Program-made: the position numbers and the translations under genes
Notes under the pieces: generated by a model
Seen by the model: the letters and a program-made list of their open reading frames with translations, nothing else
Database searches by the model: none
Told to the model about the DNA's origin: nothing
Shown: one piece after another, positions 8,772 to 16,644 of the stretch
Layout: the number at the start of each line of letters is the position of its first letter
How positions within the stretch are numbered: position 1 is the first letter of the stretch
Assembly: GCA_965219705.1 (NCBI GenBank)
Contig: OZ244789.1
Span: forward strand, 1,240,001 to 1,304,000
Reading direction: 5' to 3'
DNA length: 64,000 bases
From: JAJECS01 sp965219705
GTDB taxonomy: Bacteria > Chloroflexota > UBA11872

Positions 8772-9147
8772 CACGTCGATCCTCGTCCGTCTGCTGACGG
8801 GAGAGCCGGAAGCCGCCTTCGACCGTTGCGTCCACAGACTGAGGGCCCTGGTGGAGGACGACGATGCAGCGATATTCGCCTCGAACCAAGTCATTGGCGA
8901 AACCTACATCGCCGTTCAACATCACTACGGAGTCTCGAAGCGGGACGCGCGCGCGGCGCTGCTTGACGTGCTGGGCAGCGGTCTGGTCGCTCCCCAGAAT
9001 GGCTATTCGGCGCTGACGGCCATCAGGTCGTCGTCGGGGGCGGGCCTGCTTTACCGGTTCATTGCGGACGACTACCTGCGCGCCGGACTGACCACGTTGA
9101 CCCTTGACGCAAAGATGGCCTCACTACCCGGTGCAAAAAGACTCTGA
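8749..9147 (+). CDS. PIN-domain toxin (VapC-like ribonuclease)
   Basis: This 132-residue PIN nuclease starts at ATG 8749, inside the end of the antitoxin gene. It has the first catalytic Asp in FGIDTSILVRLL, a conserved Glu in ASNQVIGETY, and further acidic residues in FIADDYLRAG and LTLDAKMASLPGA. That is the arrangement of a metal-dependent VapC ribonuclease. PIN toxins of this type usually cut tRNA or rRNA. The protein matches the PIN toxin at 58946-59356 along its whole length, so the two modules are paralogous. All four acidic positions appear present, so it is probably active. Confidence 0.87.
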   Translation: MTQRFGIDTSILVRLLTGEPEAAFDRCVHRLRALVEDDDAAIFASNQVIGETYIAVQHHYGVSKRDARAALLDVLGSGLVAPQNGYSALTAIRSSSGAGLLYRFIADDYLRAGLTTLTLDAKMASLPGAKRL

Positions 9148-9169
9148 CAGGGAGACCTGGGTCAGCGTC

Positions 9170-9343
9170 TCACGGTCCGAGGTCCCAGCGATTGATCCGC
9201 GTTATCGGCCCCAGCTTGGGGACGCCGCGCCCCGCCAGGTGCGACAGGTCAACCTCCCCGGCCGTGCCGTCCGAGTACCTGATCCACAGGCAGTGCTCGG
9301 CTCGGGGCTCAACGTCGGTTGGCCGGATTAGCGCGCTCCGCAT
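9170..9343 (-). CDS. Short DUF2442-like protein
   Basis: Starting at the ATG on the minus strand at 9343, the 57-residue product contains DVEPRAEHCLWIRYSDGTAG followed by EVDLSHLAGRGV. This matches the start of DUF2442 proteins, where a V-T-D-V-x-P strand is followed by a SDG-x-x-x-VDL core. The usual family length is about 75-100 residues, so the C-terminal part is replaced by a short unrelated tail and the gene may be truncated. It is convergent with the PIN toxin. The function of DUF2442 is unknown, though such genes often accompany toxin-like DUF4160 partners; none is seen here. Confidence 0.55.
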   Translation of the reverse strand: MRSALIRPTDVEPRAEHCLWIRYSDGTAGEVDLSHLAGRGVPKLGPITRINRWDLGP

Positions 9344-9608
9344 AGGGGTCCTTCGGGGTGCATTCGCTTCAGACTTCGCCTTGACGGCCGGCGCTAGCCC
9401 CGTGGCAGCGTCTCGTCCGATGGCAACCATTCCCGGGTGACGGCAGCCGGGATCAGGGGGCTGGCATAGCATGGGTAGCCTTACCGTCCGCGGGATCCGA
9501 CCAAGAGCGTTTCCAGCCCGCGCACAGGGATAGGTTGTGCATCGTGACTGCGTTGACGGGGCCTCACCCGCAAGCTAGGAGGCGCGGGGACCGTCCCGCG
9601 CCGAGGCC

Positions 9609-11546
9609 ATGAGCGCCGTCGTCAGCGACACTCGCCGCACGCCCGGGGTCGTGGTCCAGCCGGTGCCCATCGAGGCAGTGCGAATTGGCGCCGGGTTCTG
9701 GCGCGACTGGCTCGACCGGCTCTACCACGGCACGCTGCCGACGCAGCATGCACAGTGCGAGGCCACGGGCCGTCTGGACAACATTCGGCGGGTCTCGGGC
9801 CGCAGCGACGCGCCGTTTCGGGGCCGCTATTACGACGAGTCCGACGTGTACAAGTGGCTGGAGGCCGCCAGCTGGGCGCTGGCGGGCCGTGAGGACGCAG
9901 CGCTGCGGGCGCTGGTGGACGGGCTGGTTGACGATATTGCCGCCGCGCAGCAGCCGGACGGCTACCTCAACACCTATTTCGCCCTGGAGCGGGCCGACCA
10001 GCGCTACACGGATCTCATCAACATGCATGAGCTGTACTGCGCGGGGCACCTGATCCAAGCGGGCATCGCCCACCACCGCGCGACAGGGACGGAGACGTTG
10101 CTGGACGTGGCGGTGCGGCTGGCCGATCACATCTGCGCCGAATTCGGGCCCGATGCCCGCCACACGGCAGACGGGCATCCCGAGATCGAGCTTGCCCTAG
10201 TCGAGCTGGCGCGGGAGACCGGCCAGCGCATCTACGCCGATCGCGCCTGCTTCTTCCTGCAGCAGCGTGGGCATAGGCCGCCGCGTCTCGGCGGCTACCG
10301 CTATCTCCAGGACCACGAGCCGCCGGTGGAGCAGCGGGAAATCGCCGGGCACTCGGTGCGGGCGATCTATCTCGCCTGCGGGCTGGCCGACGTCGGCCTC
10401 GCGTTGGGGGACCGCGCGCTTTGGGACGCGGCCGAGCGCTTGTGGCAGAACGCCTACGGGACGAAGGTCTATGTCACCGGCGGCCTGGGCGCGCACCACG
10501 CCGGCGAGTCATTCGGCGCCCCCTTCGAGCTGCCCAACCGCAGCTCCTATGCCGAGTCTTGCGCGGCAGTGGCCGGGGTGATGTGGAACTGGCGCCTACT
10601 CGCCGGCACGGGCGAGGCGCGCTACGCCGATTGGATGGAGACCACGCTCTACAACGGCCTGCTGGCGGGCCTGTCGCTGGACGGCGAGCACTATTTCTAT
10701 GTGAATCCGCTCGGCGCCGCGGCGGGCCATGCGCGGCAGGCATGGTTCGACTGCGCCTGCTGTCCGCCCAACCTGGCGCGCCTGCTCGCGAGCCTTCCCG
10801 GCTACCTCTACGGCGTGTCCGAGGGCGCGCTGTGGGTGCACCACTTCGCGGCGGGCCGGGTGGATGCCGACGTGCCGGGCGCGGGCCGCTTCTCGCTGGA
10901 GGTGGACACGGACTACCCGTGGTCGGGCGAGGTCCGGTTCACCGTGCGCCGGGCGCCCGAGGGTCCGGTGGAGCTGCGGCTGCGCGCGCCCGGCTGGTGC
11001 AACGCGGCCAGCGTCCGGGTCGCGGATGACGCCGAACGTTCGCTCGCGGCGGGAAGCTACACGGCGCTGCGGCGGGTCTGGGATCCGGGCGACCACGTCA
11101 CCCTGCGGCTGCCCATGCCGCCCCGCCGGCTCGTCAGCGACACGCGCGTGGAGGCAAACCTGGGCCGGGTGGCACTGGCCCGCGGCCCGCTGATCTATTG
11201 CGTGGAGTCGCACGACCGGGAGGGCGCGACGCAGGAAGCCTTCGCGCTGCCCGACGACGCGCCCGTGGCGGCAGGCGCGCGCGACGGCCGGCTGCCGGGG
11301 ATGACGCTGCTGGACACCGAGGCGGTGGTCCTGGGGGAAAGTCATCGCAGCGGACCGCTCTATCGGACGCTTACCGATGCGGGTCCGCCGCCGTCCGGGC
11401 GGGTTCCCATCCGCGCGGTTCCCTATTTCGCTTGGGCCAATCGCGGGCCAAGCACCATGGACGTCTGGCTGCGGCGGCAGGAGGCGAGTTCCAGCTGGGG
11501 GCCGGCCGGCCCACCCGCCGGCGGGGCAGGTCGATGGAGTGCGTGA
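9609..11546 (+). CDS. Glycoside hydrolase family 127 (beta-L-arabinofuranosidase-like)
   Basis: The 645-residue protein has the features of GH127 (formerly DUF1680). The N-terminus contains the VRIGAGFWRDWLDR and GRLDNIRR elements, followed by an alpha/alpha barrel and a C-terminal beta-sandwich. The FDCACCPPNLARL motif near residues 379-391 holds the Cys cluster that binds zinc and supplies the nucleophile in characterised enzymes. A conserved Glu pair lies just before it. Such enzymes release arabinofuranose or related sugars from glycans. There is no signal peptide, so it probably acts on imported oligosaccharides. Only 76 bases separate it from the downstream glycosyltransferase gene. Confidence 0.88.
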   Translation: MSAVVSDTRRTPGVVVQPVPIEAVRIGAGFWRDWLDRLYHGTLPTQHAQCEATGRLDNIRRVSGRSDAPFRGRYYDESDVYKWLEAASWALAGREDAALRALVDGLVDDIAAAQQPDGYLNTYFALERADQRYTDLINMHELYCAGHLIQAGIAHHRATGTETLLDVAVRLADHICAEFGPDARHTADGHPEIELALVELARETGQRIYADRACFFLQQRGHRPPRLGGYRYLQDHEPPVEQREIAGHSVRAIYLACGLADVGLALGDRALWDAAERLWQNAYGTKVYVTGGLGAHHAGESFGAPFELPNRSSYAESCAAVAGVMWNWRLLAGTGEARYADWMETTLYNGLLAGLSLDGEHYFYVNPLGAAAGHARQAWFDCACCPPNLARLLASLPGYLYGVSEGALWVHHFAAGRVDADVPGAGRFSLEVDTDYPWSGEVRFTVRRAPEGPVELRLRAPGWCNAASVRVADDAERSLAAGSYTALRRVWDPGDHVTLRLPMPPRRLVSDTRVEANLGRVALARGPLIYCVESHDREGATQEAFALPDDAPVAAGARDGRLPGMTLLDTEAVVLGESHRSGPLYRTLTDAGPPPSGRVPIRAVPYFAWANRGPSTMDVWLRRQEASSSWGPAGPPAGGAGRWSA

Positions 11547-11622
11547 GGCATCGCCCCGGGGCGGCCATGCGGGGACGGCTCCAGGCGCCGCGAGGCTATG
11601 ACAGCCGGAGGCGCGCGGTGGC

Positions 11623-12384
11623 ATGCTGCGACCGATGCCGCCGTCTGCCGCCCCGCGCGTCTGCTTCGTCATTCCCACCTATAACGAGGCAGCCAACATC
11701 ACGCCGCTGCTGGAGCGGGTGACCGCGCTGTATCCCGGCGGCGACACTGCGGTTCTCGTCGTGGACGACCGCAGCCCCGATGGGACAGGAGACCTGGTGC
11801 AAGCCTTCGCCGCGGCCGACCCCCGCGTGCACCTGCTGGAAGGTGCCCGGCGCGGCCTCGGCCACGCTTACGTGCGAGGCATCCGCCACGCGCTGGACAC
11901 GCTGGGGGCGGAGGTGATCGTGCAGATGGACGCCGATTTCTCGCACGACCCCGCCGACGCGCGCCGGCTGCTGGACCGTCTCGCGGCTGGCGCCGACGTG
12001 GCGATCGGGAGCCGATACATTGCCGGCGGGACCATCGACGACCGCTGGAGCCTGCGCCGGCGGGTGCTGTCGGGCTGGGGCAACCAGCTGACGCGCTGGG
12101 TCGTCGGCCTGCGGCACGTGCGCGACTGCACCGCGGGGTTCAAGGCCATCAGGGCCGCGGCGCTGCAGGCCGCCGCCATCGACGACATCCGCGCGCGGGG
12201 GCAGGCGTTTCAGGTCGTGCTGCTGCACCGCCTGAGCCGCAGCGGGGGACACATCGTCGAGGAGCCGATTTTCTTCCGCGAGCGTGATCGCGGGCGGACC
12301 AAGCTGGGCTCGCGGGACATCGTGGAGTGTCTGCTTGTGATCTGGGGGCTGCGGCTCGCAGACCTTCGCCGCCCGCGGAGCTAA
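11623..12384 (+). CDS. GT2 polyprenol-phosphate mannosyltransferase-like glycosyltransferase
   Basis: The 253-residue protein has the DPM1-type GT-A fold: FVIPTYNEAANITPLL at the N-terminus, VVDDRSPDGT near residue 45, the metal-binding MDADFSHDP near 105, and GSRYIAGG followed by an RxxxS-x-x-N element. It should transfer a hexose from a nucleotide sugar to dolichol- or undecaprenyl-type phosphate at the inner membrane. No C-terminal membrane domain is present, as in soluble DPM1 forms. It could supply the lipid-linked donor for the GT39-like membrane protein at 16.6-18.3 kb; that link is an inference. The start may be ATG 11623 or ATG 11635. Confidence 0.87.
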   Translation: MLRPMPPSAAPRVCFVIPTYNEAANITPLLERVTALYPGGDTAVLVVDDRSPDGTGDLVQAFAAADPRVHLLEGARRGLGHAYVRGIRHALDTLGAEVIVQMDADFSHDPADARRLLDRLAAGADVAIGSRYIAGGTIDDRWSLRRRVLSGWGNQLTRWVVGLRHVRDCTAGFKAIRAAALQAAAIDDIRARGQAFQVVLLHRLSRSGGHIVEEPIFFRERDRGRTKLGSRDIVECLLVIWGLRLADLRRPRS

Positions 12385-12569
12385 CCCGGCCGCGACAGAC
12401 CTGCGAAACGCGCCCGGCGGATAGGACCGTGCCCTGTCGCGCGCGGATTGATATGAATCTTCGTGGAATTGCCAACAGGGCATTGCAGTTACAACAGTAA
12501 CGTCCTATCCTTAACACGGTAAATGGCGAGCGCATTCCGCGCCTGCGCTTCACGTATCGGGAGGACCCC
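12385..12569. promoter_or_regulatory. Leader of the phage-like locus with a small inverted repeat
   Basis: This 185-base gap is noticeably more AT-rich than the flanks. It contains the inverted repeat gttac-aaca-gtaac (12488-12501). A GAGGAC ribosome binding site sits a few bases before the TTG start of the portal gene. It is the natural place for the promoter of the structural genes, but no clean -35/-10 pair stands out. No attachment site is obvious. Confidence 0.35.
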
Positions 12570-14249
12570 TTGGCCGAGCTTCGCCGCGACTCGTGGCCCC
12601 CACCGTCCGAGACCTATGTGCAGGAGTTGGAGCAGCACCTGCTGACCGAGTTTGGCGAGCGCAACGCCCGCGTCGAGCGCTTGCGGCGGCTGCGTTTCAT
12701 GGAAGAGCCGGTCGACATTCCGGCGGCCTACCGAACGACGACGCGCGAGGTGCGCACGCCGCTGGCGCGCGAGCAGCTCAAGCGGGTGGTGGGCAGCTTG
12801 ACCGCCAACCAGCCGACGATCAGCGTGCCGCTGGCCGATCAGACACCGGCGAGCCGAGCGAACGCCTCACGCCGCGAGCGCTGGACGGCCGCCGCCTTGC
12901 GACGCATGAAGAACGACGCCGGGCGCGACATCTTCAGCATGTTCGTCGACGCGCTGGTAGCCGACGGCACCGGCGTGATGAAGCTGGTCTACGTTCCCGA
13001 GCGGTGGGTGGGATATCCGAGCCGCGGCGACGCCGGACCCGAGACCGACGCCGCGTTCAACGAGCGCTCGACCCGGTTCAAGCGTGCGGCGCAGTTCCCG
13101 CTGGCCTGGCGCGACGTCGACGTGCTGACGTTTTATCCGCTGATGGGCGACGACGGGATCGAGGCCTGCCTGGAGATTTCCGAACGCCCCAAGTGGCTCA
13201 TGATGCGGCGCTATGGCCTGGTCGAGGACCGGCGCTCAGGGCGCCTGGCGCCAGCGGGCGGCACGCCGTCGGCGGAGGGTCCGGCAGCCGCCGGCGGCAG
13301 CGTGCGCGTGGTCGAGTATTGGGACCGCGAGCATTTCGCCTATGTCGTGGATGGCCACTTGGTGCGGCGCGGCCGCCATGCCTACGGCGCGGTGCCATAC
13401 GTGATGGCGCATGGAAACCAGTCGCCCAGCCGCGACCCGGCCAAGGCCGGTGAGTCGATGCTGGCGTCGGTGGAATACCTCGTGCCGCTGCTCGACCGGC
13501 TGCTGACCATGAAGCAGAACGCGGTCCACCTCTACGCCTATCCGACGCCCAAGCTCACTGGGTTTGCGGGCAGCGAGGCCGCGCTGGGCGATGACGGCCG
13601 CCCGCCGCCGATCGAGTTTCGGCCGGGTGAGATTCTGCCGTTGTTCCCGGGCGAGGACCTGAGCCTGCTGCAGTGGTCGGGCACGCCGCCCGATCTGGAC
13701 GAGTTGATCGCCCTCACGCGCTCGATGATCGACCAGGCCGGCGTGCCGACGGTGCTCTTCGGCATCGCGCCCGACGGCAACACGAGCGGCTACTACCTGA
13801 ACCAGCTGATCAACGCGGCGCGGCTGTCGTTCAACCAGATCACGCGGCACGCCGAGCAGGCGCTGGAGCGCATCGTGCAGCTGGCCTGGCGCCTCGTCGA
13901 GCACCGGGTGCGCGAAACGGTGTACGTCTACGGCGATGAGGACGCCGCGTGGCTGGGCCTTTCCCCGCGGGATCTCGATGGGTATTACGCGGTGCGCGCC
14001 AAGCTGGAAGCGCTGGCCCCGGCGGACGAAATCGCCCAGGGGACCTACGCCGCCAACCTCGTGGCAGCCAAGCTGGCGTCCCGGCGTTGGGCGATGCAGG
14101 AGAAACTGGGTATCGCCAACGCGGCGGAGATGCAGGCGGAGATCCTGCGCGAGGAGATGCTGGACGATCCGGAGGTCCGGCGCGAGCTCTGGCGCCGCGA
14201 AGGCGGCGCGGCGGCTGCGGCGGACGTCGACCGCGCGGCTGCGTCATGA
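12570..14249 (+). CDS. Phage portal protein
   Basis: The 559-residue protein resembles podovirus-type head-tail connector/portal proteins. It has an N-terminal helical region, a KRVVGSLTANQP element, a central segment with AHGNQSPSRDP, and a helix-rich C-terminal half including FGIAPDGNTSGYYLNQLINA and repeated RHAEQALERIVQLAWR-type helices. Portals form the dodecameric channel through which DNA enters the capsid and dock the terminase. The gene begins with TTG behind a GAGG site and ends in an ATGA overlap with the next small gene. Length is normal for a portal. A homology search or structure prediction would be needed to choose between portal subtypes. Confidence 0.75.
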   Translation: MAELRRDSWPPPSETYVQELEQHLLTEFGERNARVERLRRLRFMEEPVDIPAAYRTTTREVRTPLAREQLKRVVGSLTANQPTISVPLADQTPASRANASRRERWTAAALRRMKNDAGRDIFSMFVDALVADGTGVMKLVYVPERWVGYPSRGDAGPETDAAFNERSTRFKRAAQFPLAWRDVDVLTFYPLMGDDGIEACLEISERPKWLMMRRYGLVEDRRSGRLAPAGGTPSAEGPAAAGGSVRVVEYWDREHFAYVVDGHLVRRGRHAYGAVPYVMAHGNQSPSRDPAKAGESMLASVEYLVPLLDRLLTMKQNAVHLYAYPTPKLTGFAGSEAALGDDGRPPPIEFRPGEILPLFPGEDLSLLQWSGTPPDLDELIALTRSMIDQAGVPTVLFGIAPDGNTSGYYLNQLINAARLSFNQITRHAEQALERIVQLAWRLVEHRVRETVYVYGDEDAAWLGLSPRDLDGYYAVRAKLEALAPADEIAQGTYAANLVAAKLASRRWAMQEKLGIANAAEMQAEILREEMLDDPEVRRELWRREGGAAAAADVDRAAAS

Positions 14250-14482
14250 CGGCGGCGAAGCGCCGGCCGTCGCCCCACGAGTTTCCAGCCCGGTTCCGCA
14301 CGCTGGCCGAGGAGCACACGGACGCGATCTGCACGAAGGTCATCGAACGCGCGTGCAACGGCGAGCGCTGGGCCACCGAGCTGGTCATGCAGTACGCCTT
14401 CGACCGCTCGGCCGCGGCCTCCGAGGACGCGCTCGTAACCCTGCTGGAGGAGATTCGCGCCCGCCTCGCGCACGGCGCGTGA
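14246..14482 (+). CDS. Small phage protein between portal and terminase large subunit
   Basis: The ATG overlaps the portal stop (ATGA). The 78-residue product is mainly helical and charged (TDAICTKVIERACNGERWAT near the middle) and ends in a predicted amphipathic helix (ALVTLLEEIRARLA). Its position suggests a small terminase subunit or a head-completion factor, but it lacks a recognisable helix-turn-helix. The stop codon lies directly against the start of the terminase reading frame, which has no usual start codon there. This makes translational coupling or frameshifting from this gene likely (see the terminase entry). Confidence 0.6.
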   Translation: MTAAKRRPSPHEFPARFRTLAEEHTDAICTKVIERACNGERWATELVMQYAFDRSAAASEDALVTLLEEIRARLAHGA

Positions 14483-14486
14483 GGCG

Positions 14487-15758
14487 CTGTGGCGGCGCGT
14501 CGGCTACGCGCCGAGTCTCGAGCAGCGGCTGGCGCACGACTCGCACGCGCGGATCCGCCTGATTGCCGGCGGTGAGCGCGCCGGCAAGAGCCGCAGCGCC
14601 GCCATGGAGCTCTTCGGCCGCTGCCTCGAAGGAAGCCTCTACTGGCTGGTCGGTCCGGACTATGAGCTCTGCCGGCCCGAGTTCCGCTATCTGGCCGAGG
14701 CGTTTGCCGCCATTGGCGCCGTTGACAGCCTGAGTTTCCCATCCGCGGAGCAATGCCGCCTGACGCTGCGCACGGGAGCGCGGATCGTGACCAAGTCGGC
14801 CCGCGATCCGGCGCGGCTGGCCGGGGAGGCGCCCGACGCGATTCTGGGCTGCGAGGCCGCCCAGTTGCCGTTTGAGGTCTACTTGCGGCTCCGCGGACGC
14901 GTGGCGGAGCGCCGCGGCTGGCTGTGGCTGAGCGGCACGTTCGAGGGCTCGCGAGGCTGGTACGCCGACAAGTTCAGCGCCTGGCAGGTCGTGAACGCCG
15001 ACGGCGCGGCGTCGTTCTCGATCCCCACCTGGTCCAACCGGGCGCTGTTTCCGGGCGGGCGCGCCGACGCCGAGATCGAGGCGCTCGAAGCGACCTACCC
15101 GGCGGCGGTGTTTCGGGAACGCTTCGGCGGCGTGCCCTGCCCGCCCGCGACCCTGGTGTTCCCCGAGTTCGAACCGGCGCAGCACGTGGCCGCCGTAGAC
15201 GCGGCTGCCGTCCAGACCGTCGAGCTTGCGATCGACCCGGGCTACGCTGGCGCCTACGCCGTGCTGGCGGTGACCGAGGACGCAGGCCGCGTGCGGGTGA
15301 TCGACGAGGTCTACCACCGCCGCCTGGTCGCCGCCGAGATGATCGCCGAGTGCCGGCGGCGCTGGTGGTGGCCGCGCGTGAGCGGCGGGGTGATCGACAT
15401 CGCCGGGCGGCAGCATCACGCCAGCGCCAGTCAGGTCGAAATCTGGCAGGCGCTGGCCGGGCTGCGCCTGCGTTCCCGTCCGGTGCGCATCCAGGACGGC
15501 ATCGACCGGCTGCGCACCTTCCTGCGCGACCCGGCCAGCGGCGAGCCGCGGCTCGCGCTGGCGCCGGCCTGCCGCGCGCTCATGCAGGAATTCGGGAGCT
15601 ACCGCTACCACGAGGTGCGGGACGGACGCCCCATCTCCGAGCTGCCCATCGACCGCGACAACCACGCCATCAAGGCGCTGGCCTATTGGCTCTACGACCG
15701 CTTCGGCCCCGTCGCGCGGCCCCGGCGGACCTATCGGCCCTTCGCGCTGGTGGGATAG
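14487..15758 (+). CDS. Phage terminase large subunit (start codon unusual)
   Basis: This DNA-packaging motor has an ATPase half and a nuclease half. Walker A (IAGGERAGKSRS) is encoded at about 14565-14600, upstream of the first ATG at 14604, so the protein must start earlier. The in-frame stop is at 14436-14438, and between it and 14604 there is no ATG, GTG or TTG in this frame. I therefore list the CTG at 14487 as the probable start, giving 423 residues. The Walker B region reads DAILGCEAAQ and motif III LSGTFEGS. The RNase H-like nuclease has LAIDPGYAGA, GVIDIAG and DRDNHAIKALAYW, with metal-binding Asp residues. A frameshift from the preceding gene is the alternative. Confidence 0.8.
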   Translation: MWRRVGYAPSLEQRLAHDSHARIRLIAGGERAGKSRSAAMELFGRCLEGSLYWLVGPDYELCRPEFRYLAEAFAAIGAVDSLSFPSAEQCRLTLRTGARIVTKSARDPARLAGEAPDAILGCEAAQLPFEVYLRLRGRVAERRGWLWLSGTFEGSRGWYADKFSAWQVVNADGAASFSIPTWSNRALFPGGRADAEIEALEATYPAAVFRERFGGVPCPPATLVFPEFEPAQHVAAVDAAAVQTVELAIDPGYAGAYAVLAVTEDAGRVRVIDEVYHRRLVAAEMIAECRRRWWWPRVSGGVIDIAGRQHHASASQVEIWQALAGLRLRSRPVRIQDGIDRLRTFLRDPASGEPRLALAPACRALMQEFGSYRYHEVRDGRPISELPIDRDNHAIKALAYWLYDRFGPVARPRRTYRPFALVG

Positions 15759-15840
15759 CGCCCACCCGCCCGGCGGCAGCGGCGTCCATGGGGATCAACG
15801 CGGCGCCCTGGTTCGCCGGCATCTCGGGCGGTGACATGAT

Positions 15841-16227
15841 TCACCACAGGCGGCGAACGCCATATCGGTCGAACCGCGGTTCGATGGAGATGAGCACCAA
15901 GTCGCCGGCCAGGGCTTGCGCGATCAGCATGCGGTCGAATGGATCGCGCAGGGGACCCGGCAACGCGCCGGCGCGCCCAGCGTCCGCCACAGTGATCGGC
16001 AGCGCGGCAAAGCCCTCGGTGGCGATGGCGCCGGCGATGTCGGCCACGAACTCGTCGGCCACAGGCAGCCGGCCCAGGCGGTGCTTGGTCGCGATCTCCC
16101 AAGCCGTCGCCGCGCTTACGAGCGTGTCGTTCGCGTCGTCAACGATGGCGCGTTGGGCCGTGGCCGGCAGCCGCTCGCTGCCCGCGAGCCACCAGAGGAG
16201 CGCGTGGGTGTCGAGCAGCAGCCGCAA
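15841..16227 (-). CDS. VapC-family PIN toxin
   Basis: The 128-residue protein is a type II toxin of the PIN family: LLLDTHALLWWLAG at the N-terminus with the first Asp, SAATAWEIATKHRLGRL with the Glu, and RDPFDRMLIAQALAGDLVLI with the third acidic site. This is the VapC subtype commonly paired with Phd/YefM-type antitoxins. It lies three bases after the antitoxin gene on the minus strand, opposite to the phage structural genes, right behind the terminase. It belongs to a different PIN subfamily from the two AbrB-linked toxins. It is the first gene of the cargo that splits the phage-like locus. Confidence 0.88.
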   Translation of the reverse strand: MRLLLDTHALLWWLAGSERLPATAQRAIVDDANDTLVSAATAWEIATKHRLGRLPVADEFVADIAGAIATEGFAALPITVADAGRAGALPGPLRDPFDRMLIAQALAGDLVLISIEPRFDRYGVRRLW

Positions 16228-16230
16228 CGA

Positions 16231-16464
16231 TCAACCGCCCTCCCACGCGGCCAGCTCGTCCTCTGGCAGCGGGTCGAAGAAGCTGTCGTCCAGCGCGATC
16301 CGGCCCTTCCAGGAGCCGAATCGCGGGCGGGGCTGCGGGCGGCAACTCACGAGCCGCGCCACGGGCCTGCCGTTGCGCGCGATGACGACCTCCTCGCCCG
16401 CCTCGACGCGCACGAGCAGGCGCGATAAATAAGTCTTGGCGTCGTGGACGTTCACCTGCACCAT
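16231..16464 (-). CDS. Phd/YefM-family antitoxin (VapB-like)
   Basis: The 77-residue protein opens with VQVNVHDAKTYLSRLLVRVE and continues VVIARNGRPVARLVS, which is the Phd/YefM DNA-binding dimerisation domain. The C-terminus (IALDDSFFDPLPEDELAAWE) is the usual acidic, toxin-neutralising tail. It is followed three bases later by the PIN toxin. A direct repeat of tgactaa at 16489-16507 just upstream is a likely operator. The pair is transcribed against the surrounding phage genes. Confidence 0.87.
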   Translation of the reverse strand: MVQVNVHDAKTYLSRLLVRVEAGEEVVIARNGRPVARLVSCRPQPRPRFGSWKGRIALDDSFFDPLPEDELAAWEGG

Positions 16465-16488
16465 TACCGGCTCCGTGGCGAATGTAGT

Positions 16489-16507
16489 TGACTAACAATA
16501 TGACTAA
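16489..16507 (-). promoter_or_regulatory. Direct-repeat operator candidate for the Phd-VapC pair
   Basis: Two copies of tgactaa (16489-16495 and 16501-16507) lie 12 bases apart, about 25 bases upstream of the antitoxin start, in a locally AT-rich patch. Phd-type antitoxins bind short repeated sites that overlap their promoter, so this is the best operator candidate. The evidence is only position and repetition. Confidence 0.45.
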
Positions 16508-16644
16508 TGCAGCAGCGGCGCCATGTTGCGACGTGCACGTCGTGATGAGGTACTGCAACGCTGCTAACGACCCAGAGCCGCTGGCGTCCCGGGACCAAGC
16601 CCGGAGATACTCCCTGGCACTAATCGGTTCCGGCGCGCTTGTCG

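Noticed and set aside
12385..12569. Left attachment site of a prophage
   Set aside because: No tRNA or matching direct repeat was found at the left and right ends of the phage-like locus by eye.
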